From contig JAKFEW010000041.1 in the NCBI GenBank assembly GCA_036675505.1, forward strand, positions 1 through 64,000: 64,000 bases of DNA. Direction: 5' to 3'. The position numbers and the translations under genes were made by a program. How positions within the stretch are numbered: the stretch's first letter is position 1; each line of letters starts with the position of its first letter. The DNA comes from JAKFEW01 sp036675505. GTDB taxonomy: Bacteria; Cyanobacteriota; Sericytochromatia; S15B-MN24; JAQBPE01. This document shows, in pieces, positions 59,994 to 64,000 of the stretch. Below the pieces are notes generated by a model that was not told where the DNA came from, did no database searches, and saw only the letters and a program-made list of their open reading frames with translations.

Positions 59994-60674
59994 ATGAAGA
60001 AGCTGATCCCCGCCGCCCTGGCCCTGGTCGTTTTGTCCGGCTGCGGCACCGCCGTAGGCCCCTTCGCGCCGAAGAGCCGCATGGGCGCGATGCAGGCCCA
60101 GTCCGCCGCCGGCGCCGCCAAGGGCGTGCGCGCCATCTACAAGGCCGCGTTCAAGGCCGCCGACAAGAACGCCAATGGCTACCTGATCCTCGCCGAGATG
60201 CCGGCCGTGATGCCGGGCGTCGGCCCGGCCGGCGAGGCGCCCGCGGATCCCGCCGTGGCCGCCAAGGCGCTCTTCGACCAGCTCGACGCGAACAAGGACA
60301 AGAAGGTCCGCTGGCGCGAATTCCTCTCCAAGGCCACGTTCGAGACCGCCGTCGCCACGTTCCGCTTCGAGGCGGGCAAGGCGTTCGCGACACTCGACAA
60401 GAACGGCGACCACCAGCTGACCGACGGCGAGTTCGAAGGCTCTCCGGTCACCGGCGAGCAGGCCGACAAGAACAAGAACGGCAAGGTCACCCTGTCGGAG
60501 TTCGAGGACGCGTTCGCCGCGACCCTCGCCGCCGGCCCCGAGCCGATCGACCCGCCCGCGCCCCCCGCCCCGCCGGCGCCGCCCGCGCCGGCCCCGGGCG
60601 AGAACCCCGCGCCGCCGGCCCCCCCCGCCCCGGAACCGGCACCCCCGGCGCCTCCGGCCCCGACCGAGAACTAG
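59994..60674 (+). CDS. EF-hand lipoprotein with Pro-rich tail
   Basis: A 226-aa protein from ATG 59994 (GAGAGGAA upstream); lipobox LVVLSGC (Cys 17). Four EF-hand-like loops: DKNANGYLILAE, DANKDKKVRWRE, DKNGDHQLTDGE and DKNKNGKVTLSE; the second and third lack the usual central Gly. The last 50 residues are almost only Pro, Ala and Glu, a probable wall-spanning or rigid tail. A strong terminator follows. Confidence 0.85.
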   Translation: MKKLIPAALALVVLSGCGTAVGPFAPKSRMGAMQAQSAAGAAKGVRAIYKAAFKAADKNANGYLILAEMPAVMPGVGPAGEAPADPAVAAKALFDQLDANKDKKVRWREFLSKATFETAVATFRFEAGKAFATLDKNGDHQLTDGEFEGSPVTGEQADKNKNGKVTLSEFEDAFAATLAAGPEPIDPPAPPAPPAPPAPAPGENPAPPAPPAPEPAPPAPPAPTEN

Positions 60675-60693
60675 GAAGCCGGCTGAACAGCCG

Positions 60694-60727
60694 CATCGCC
60701 CCCGGCCAACGGCGTCCGGGGGCGATG
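60694..60727. terminator. 12-bp perfect hairpin between convergent genes
   Basis: CATCGCCCCCGG pairs with CCGGGGGCGATG around a 10-base loop, 20 bases past the EF-hand gene stop. Confidence 0.75.
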
Positions 60728-60745
60728 CTCATGGTCGTAGACAGG

Positions 60746-61507
60746 TCAGTCGGGAATCGTCGACGGGATCCCGGTCGGCGTCGGTGTCGGCACCGGCGTG
60801 GCCGTGGGCGACGGCGTCGGCGTCGGCTTGATCGTCGGCGTCACGGTCGGTGCGGGGGTCGGGCAGGCCACGGTCCGGCAGCCCTTGAACGCGACCTCGC
60901 AGACCAGCACGTCGGAGATGTTGCCTGATGCCCCCGGTCGGATGCGGAAGAAAAGCTTGGCCTTGCTCGCGATGGTGTCGGGGATGTCGAGCGTGTAGAG
61001 CACGGTCTCCTTGGGTCTGAGGCCGGCGCCGACGAGCTTCAGGGTCGTGTCGGACTCCTTTTCGGCCATGTAGACGTCGACGAGCACGCGCTCGTTCCAC
61101 GGGCCCGACGTCCCACGGAGGCTCAGCTTGATGTCGAGCGTCTTGACGAACCACGCGCAGTCGAAGACGTAGCGCAGCCACGGCTTCTTGTCGTCCCAGT
61201 TCGCCCCCCAAGCGGTGTTCGTGATGCCGTCGATCGTATTCTGGGGCTGGAAGTAGGGCGTCGAAGGGCTGCGGACCGAGCTCGCCGTGACCGATTTGAT
61301 CGCCACGCGGGTCGGGCTGCTGCACTGCGGCGTCGGGATCGGGGTCGGGGAAGCCACCACCTGGACCTGGTAGCGCCGGGCCGTGTCACGCGCCTCGCCG
61401 CCCCCGGCACCCGTGATTTGGGTGGGCGTGCCGCCGACGCAGGCGACCCCGACCAACCCCGTGCCCAATCCCAACAGACCCACTGCCTTGGGCCATTTGG
61501 ACCTCAT
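60746..61507 (-). CDS. Lipoprotein with a discoidin-like domain and Pro/Thr-rich tail
   Basis: A 253-aa protein from ATG 61507; AAGGAGGA lies just upstream, so the longer frame is rejected. Lipobox LVGVAC (Cys 23). Residues 70-210 are a diverged member of the discoidin-like family of this cluster (SVTASSVRSPSTPYFQPQNTIDGITNTAWGANW; LDIKLSLRGTSGPWNERVLVDV; NISDVLVCEV). The last 40 residues are a TPTP-type linker with nothing after it, as if an effector domain had been lost or is not needed. Confidence 0.75.
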   Translation of the reverse strand: MRSKWPKAVGLLGLGTGLVGVACVGGTPTQITGAGGGEARDTARRYQVQVVASPTPIPTPQCSSPTRVAIKSVTASSVRSPSTPYFQPQNTIDGITNTAWGANWDDKKPWLRYVFDCAWFVKTLDIKLSLRGTSGPWNERVLVDVYMAEKESDTTLKLVGAGLRPKETVLYTLDIPDTIASKAKLFFRIRPGASGNISDVLVCEVAFKGCRTVACPTPAPTVTPTIKPTPTPSPTATPVPTPTPTGIPSTIPD

Positions 61508-61835
61508 ATCATTCCTCCTTGTCGATCGGCGCGCGCGTATGCGCGCGCGACCGGAAATTCGGCTACGGAGCCCCGGTCGGCCGCACAATGGTCGCCTGCC
61601 TGAGGCTCTCTGTTGGTCGCCATTTGGGCGGCCAGGTGTACACCTGATTCACCGGGTCTTGCTATGAAAATGACATATCGAAATCATGACGACTACGCAC
61701 CTGTTGTCCAAATTTGCCAGCAATTTTTGTCACGAGTGCAAGCCGCCTTCGCCAACCCCTGACGCGCCACATAGCGCTCGCCCCCAAGACTCCGTGGTCC
61801 GGGGGCGAGGCGCAAGGTGTATGAGCGGACGGCGC
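61508..61835. other. Intergenic region with a GC hairpin, a 14-bp palindrome and a terminator
   Basis: No gene. CGCGCGC-GTAT-GCGCGCG (61530-61547) would form a hairpin in the leader of the 61507 gene. CAGGTGTACACCTG (61633-61646) is a perfect palindrome and possible operator. CTCGCCCCC/GGGGGCGAG (61777-61809) is a probable terminator for the subtilisin gene. The middle is AT-richer than its surroundings. Confidence 0.5.
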
Positions 61836-63170
61836 TCAGGGCTCGGTGAATGCCCGCCCCATGTCGATGCGGCCGTATTGCCAGTAGGATGTCCCAACTG
61901 GGTCGACCTTGCCCTGGATGCGTGCCTTGACCGCCTCCGCGTTGCCGTACCTCGGCCAGAGCAACGCGGCCAGTCCGGCGACGAAGGGGGTGGCCATCGA
62001 CGTGCCGGACTTGTTGCCGTAGTTCTTGAAAAGCCCCGAGTTGAAGTGGTTCGGCAGCGTCGACATGATCGACTCGCCCGGCGCGCCGACGTCCACCCAG
62101 GTGCCGAAGTTCGAGAACGAGGCCTTGGCGTCTGCCTTCGTGGTGGCACCGACCGCGATCACGTCGAGGCCGCCCCACTCCGCCTCGCCGTCGTAGGCGG
62201 CCGGGAAGAACTTGTCTTGCTTGTTGTCGTTGCCCGCCGCCGCCACGAGCAGCAACCCGGCGGCCTGCGCGCGCGTGAGCGCGTCGAAGATCGGCACGGA
62301 GTGCGCGTACATGCCGAAGCTCATGCTGATGACGTTCGCTGGCGGCACGACGACGCCGTCGGCGCGGGTTTCGCCGGTGGTGGCGTAGTCGATCGCCTGG
62401 GCGGTGCGCCACTCTTCAGTCGTGCCTGAGTCGTTGAAGATCTTCAAGTTGTACAGCCGCGCATGACGGTGCGTGCCCGCGACGCCCTTGGCGTTGTTGG
62501 TTACGGCGCCGACGATGCCGGCGACGTGCGTGCCGTGGCTGATCTTGTCGTCGACCGTGGTCGAGCTCGAGAAGTTCTTGTCGATCAGGATCTTGCCGAC
62601 CATCGGCGCCGCCGCGGAATTGGTCGGGTCGATGTCCTCGTGGTTCTGGTCGATGCCACAGTCGACCACCGCCACGATCGCGCCAGGCGTGGCCGCACCG
62701 TAGGCGACCTCGTAGGCGTCCCAGGCCTTCACGGCATCCAGCTTGGTGGTGCCGTACGCCCACTGGCTGGTGAACTTGGGATCGTTGGGGCTCCCTTGCA
62801 GGAATAGGCGGCGGTTCGGCCCGGCGTACAGCACGCCGGCGCTCGCCTGTAGCCGGCGCGCAGCGCCAGGTACATCATTGGTCGGCACCCGCAGCAGCCA
62901 GAGGTCGAGGTCCGGGATGCGGTCGAGCACGCGCGCCTGGAGCGCCTCGAGGGCCTGCGGCGGCAGCGTCGGGCCAGCGGTCTTCACGATGACCTGGCCG
63001 GGCGCCTGGTCGGCGGCGCCTTGGAGTGTCCGAATCGGGGAGGTTGGGGCGCCGGCGGATGCATCCGCGGGGGAACCGGCAGCCGGACCGGGCGGGATCG
63101 GCGTGGCGCAGCCGGCGCCCAAAAGGGCCAGCGCCAGCGTGGCGCTCAGGTGGATGTTCTTCACACGCAT
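61836..63170 (-). CDS. Subtilisin-like serine protease (S8) lipoprotein
   Basis: A 444-aa protein with lipobox LLGAGC (Cys 21). Residues 55-120 look like an I9-type propeptide (GQVIVKTAGPTLPPQALEAL...WLLRVP). The catalytic domain has the Asp in VAVVDCGID (Asp170), the His in SHGTHVAG (His212), the oxyanion Asn in VAAAGNDN and the Ser in SGTSMATPFVAGLAAL (Ser391). It is anchored at the cell surface and may process or shed the neighbouring lipoproteins; that link is inference. Confidence 0.92.
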   Translation of the reverse strand: MRVKNIHLSATLALALLGAGCATPIPPGPAAGSPADASAGAPTSPIRTLQGAADQAPGQVIVKTAGPTLPPQALEALQARVLDRIPDLDLWLLRVPTNDVPGAARRLQASAGVLYAGPNRRLFLQGSPNDPKFTSQWAYGTTKLDAVKAWDAYEVAYGAATPGAIVAVVDCGIDQNHEDIDPTNSAAAPMVGKILIDKNFSSSTTVDDKISHGTHVAGIVGAVTNNAKGVAGTHRHARLYNLKIFNDSGTTEEWRTAQAIDYATTGETRADGVVVPPANVISMSFGMYAHSVPIFDALTRAQAAGLLLVAAAGNDNKQDKFFPAAYDGEAEWGGLDVIAVGATTKADAKASFSNFGTWVDVGAPGESIMSTLPNHFNSGLFKNYGNKSGTSMATPFVAGLAALLWPRYGNAEAVKARIQGKVDPVGTSYWQYGRIDMGRAFTEP

Positions 63171-63293
63171 TCTCCTAAGAGTGGAAGTGGGCCTTGGGGC
63201 CTGATCACTCTAGGCCGACAGGCGGATGTTCCGCGTGTGAGATTTAGCTAAGGAGTTTGTGTCTCCAGGGAAAAAGGAATGCCGGGCGGCGCT

Positions 63294-63827
63294 CTACAGC
63301 CGCTGCCCGGCGGCCTTCTCGATGTCGCGGACGTCCTTCATGAAGTCGCGGATCTGCTGGCGCATGAGGCTCATGACCTCGGGCTTCTTCTTCATCGACT
63401 GCAGCGTCTGGTTGAGCTGCTCGTGGATCTTCTCCGAGCGCTCGAGCAGCTCGGGGATGCGGAAGTGCTCCACGCCGTTGGCCTGCATCATCTCGAGGCG
63501 CGTCTTGTGCTCGACGAACCGGTCGAGCGCCTCGGAATACATCTGCATGATTTCTTTGTTGACGGCGTTCCGCGCATCGGTGACGACGCGCTGGGCCTCG
63601 CCCGTCAGGCCCTTCTTGAGGGCGTTCTGTAGCTCGTCGAGCGTCAGCTTGCCGTCGCCGTTGCGATCGATCTCGCGCAGCTTCGCGCGCAGCTCCTTGC
63701 TCACATCGAGCTCGTCGAGCGTGATGTAGCCGTCGACCGTCTTGCTCTCGACCTTGTTCTCGAGCAGCCCGACGGTCCGTTTCAGCTCATCGAGGAGCTT
63801 GCCGAGACCTTGCTTTTCCTTGGCCAT
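63294..63827 (-). CDS. Cytoplasmic EF-hand protein
   Basis: A 177-aa protein without signal peptide. Charged and helical throughout, with one canonical EF-hand loop (DRNGDGKLTLDE, about residues 54-65) and a degenerate one before it (TVDGYITLDE). The C-terminal 100 residues form long helices rich in Glu, Lys and Met (EIMQMYSEALDRFVEHKTRLEMMQ). Different from the secreted EF-hand lipoproteins of this window; may be an intracellular calcium-responsive helical protein. Stand-alone gene. Confidence 0.75.
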   Translation of the reverse strand: MAKEKQGLGKLLDELKRTVGLLENKVESKTVDGYITLDELDVSKELRAKLREIDRNGDGKLTLDELQNALKKGLTGEAQRVVTDARNAVNKEIMQMYSEALDRFVEHKTRLEMMQANGVEHFRIPELLERSEKIHEQLNQTLQSMKKKPEVMSLMRQQIRDFMKDVRDIEKAAGQRL

Positions 63828-63908
63828 GGGCGCCTCCGGTCGCGCGTGTACGGGCTTCTCATACCCACGCTTGTCTCGCCTGCAACCGCAATCAATGGCC
63901 CCCTGGCC

Positions 63909-64000
63909 TCACAGGCGGTGGAGGTTGCTGCCCGACAGGGCCCGGATGGCGCCGCTGGCGGTGACGGCGACACGGTCGACGGCGTCCGGCGCCGCCAGTT
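63909..64000 (-). CDS. 3' end of a gene running off the window
   Basis: The minus strand is open from the window edge to a stop at 63909-63911. The 29 visible residues (LAAPDAVDRVAVTASGAIRA start) read like the end of a beta-propeller or similar repeat protein. The competing frame at 63782-63973 has no conserved character. The call rests on phase and composition only. Confidence 0.35.
   Translation of the reverse strand, partial: LAAPDAVDRVAVTASGAIRALSGSNLHRL

Noticed and set aside
63782..63973. 63-codon minus-strand ORF at the window end
   Set aside because: Overlaps the start of the EF-hand gene in another frame, no SD and no conserved pattern.
1..64000. rRNA genes, additional tRNAs or riboswitches
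   Set aside because: No rRNA-like stretches, no second intact cloverleaf and no known riboswitch core were seen by eye; a covariance-model scan would be needed to exclude them.

Overview
This is a very GC-rich bacterial window of about 64 kb, probably a contig from an uncultivated Gram-negative-type organism. Many proteins carry lipoprotein lipoboxes. There is a TonB-like C-terminus, a copper nitrite reductase, repeated NHL beta-propellers, F5/8 type C (discoidin)-like domains, EF-hand lipoproteins and a protein resembling the cyanobacterial DUF1997 family. Together these suggest a non-photosynthetic relative of Cyanobacteria (Sericytochromatia-like), but that placement is inference; no rRNA or universal marker other than MutM is present.

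Layout. 1-30.5 kb is host-like core and surface sequence: a TonB-domain fragment, a (beta/alpha)8 glycoside hydrolase, mutM, an M3 peptidase, two NHL-propeller lipoproteins, a LysM/SleB wall hydrolase, a class V aminotransferase and rocD. It continues with a minus-strand run of histidine kinase, membrane protein, TPR protein and TPR-AAA+ ATPase, then a DUF503 gene, a large MalT-like regulator with a C-terminal SARP/BTAD unit, EF-hand lipoproteins, an FAD oxidoreductase, a GT-C-like membrane protein, a second histidine kinase and a three-cupredoxin NirK.

30.5-40.6 kb is an accessory region with visibly lower GC. It starts at a serine-tRNA 3' half and contains a 2.5-kb cassette (SEL1-repeat protein plus GIY-YIG-like protein) between imperfect direct repeats. 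Next comes a four-gene minus-strand operon: unknown protein, XRE-ImmA/IrrE metalloprotease, dNTP triphosphohydrolase, nucleotidyltransferase-like protein. It has a CGAAC-N4-GTTCG operator over its promoter. This is the best candidate for an undescribed defence system: a nucleotide-depleting effector with a cleavable-repressor style controller. A small nucleotidyltransferase/winged-helix pair with an operator-like repeat follows, together with a decayed copy of the nucleotidyltransferase. An intact tRNA-Ser(TGA) at 41.9 kb is followed by a third copy of the boundary motif. No integrase gene is visible.

42-50.9 kb returns to host-like genes: an M16 peptidase pair, an EF-hand lipoprotein, an alpha/beta hydrolase and a UvrD/PcrA-type helicase. 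50.9-63.2 kb is a cluster of modular surface lipoproteins: lipobox, then a discoidin-like module, a Pro/Thr-rich linker and a variable effector (SGNH esterase, clan GH-A glycosidase, CHRD and others), ending with a subtilisin. Two paralogous genes in it share a hairpin leader just upstream of the Shine-Dalgarno sequence. The window closes with a cytoplasmic EF-hand protein and the 3' end of another gene.
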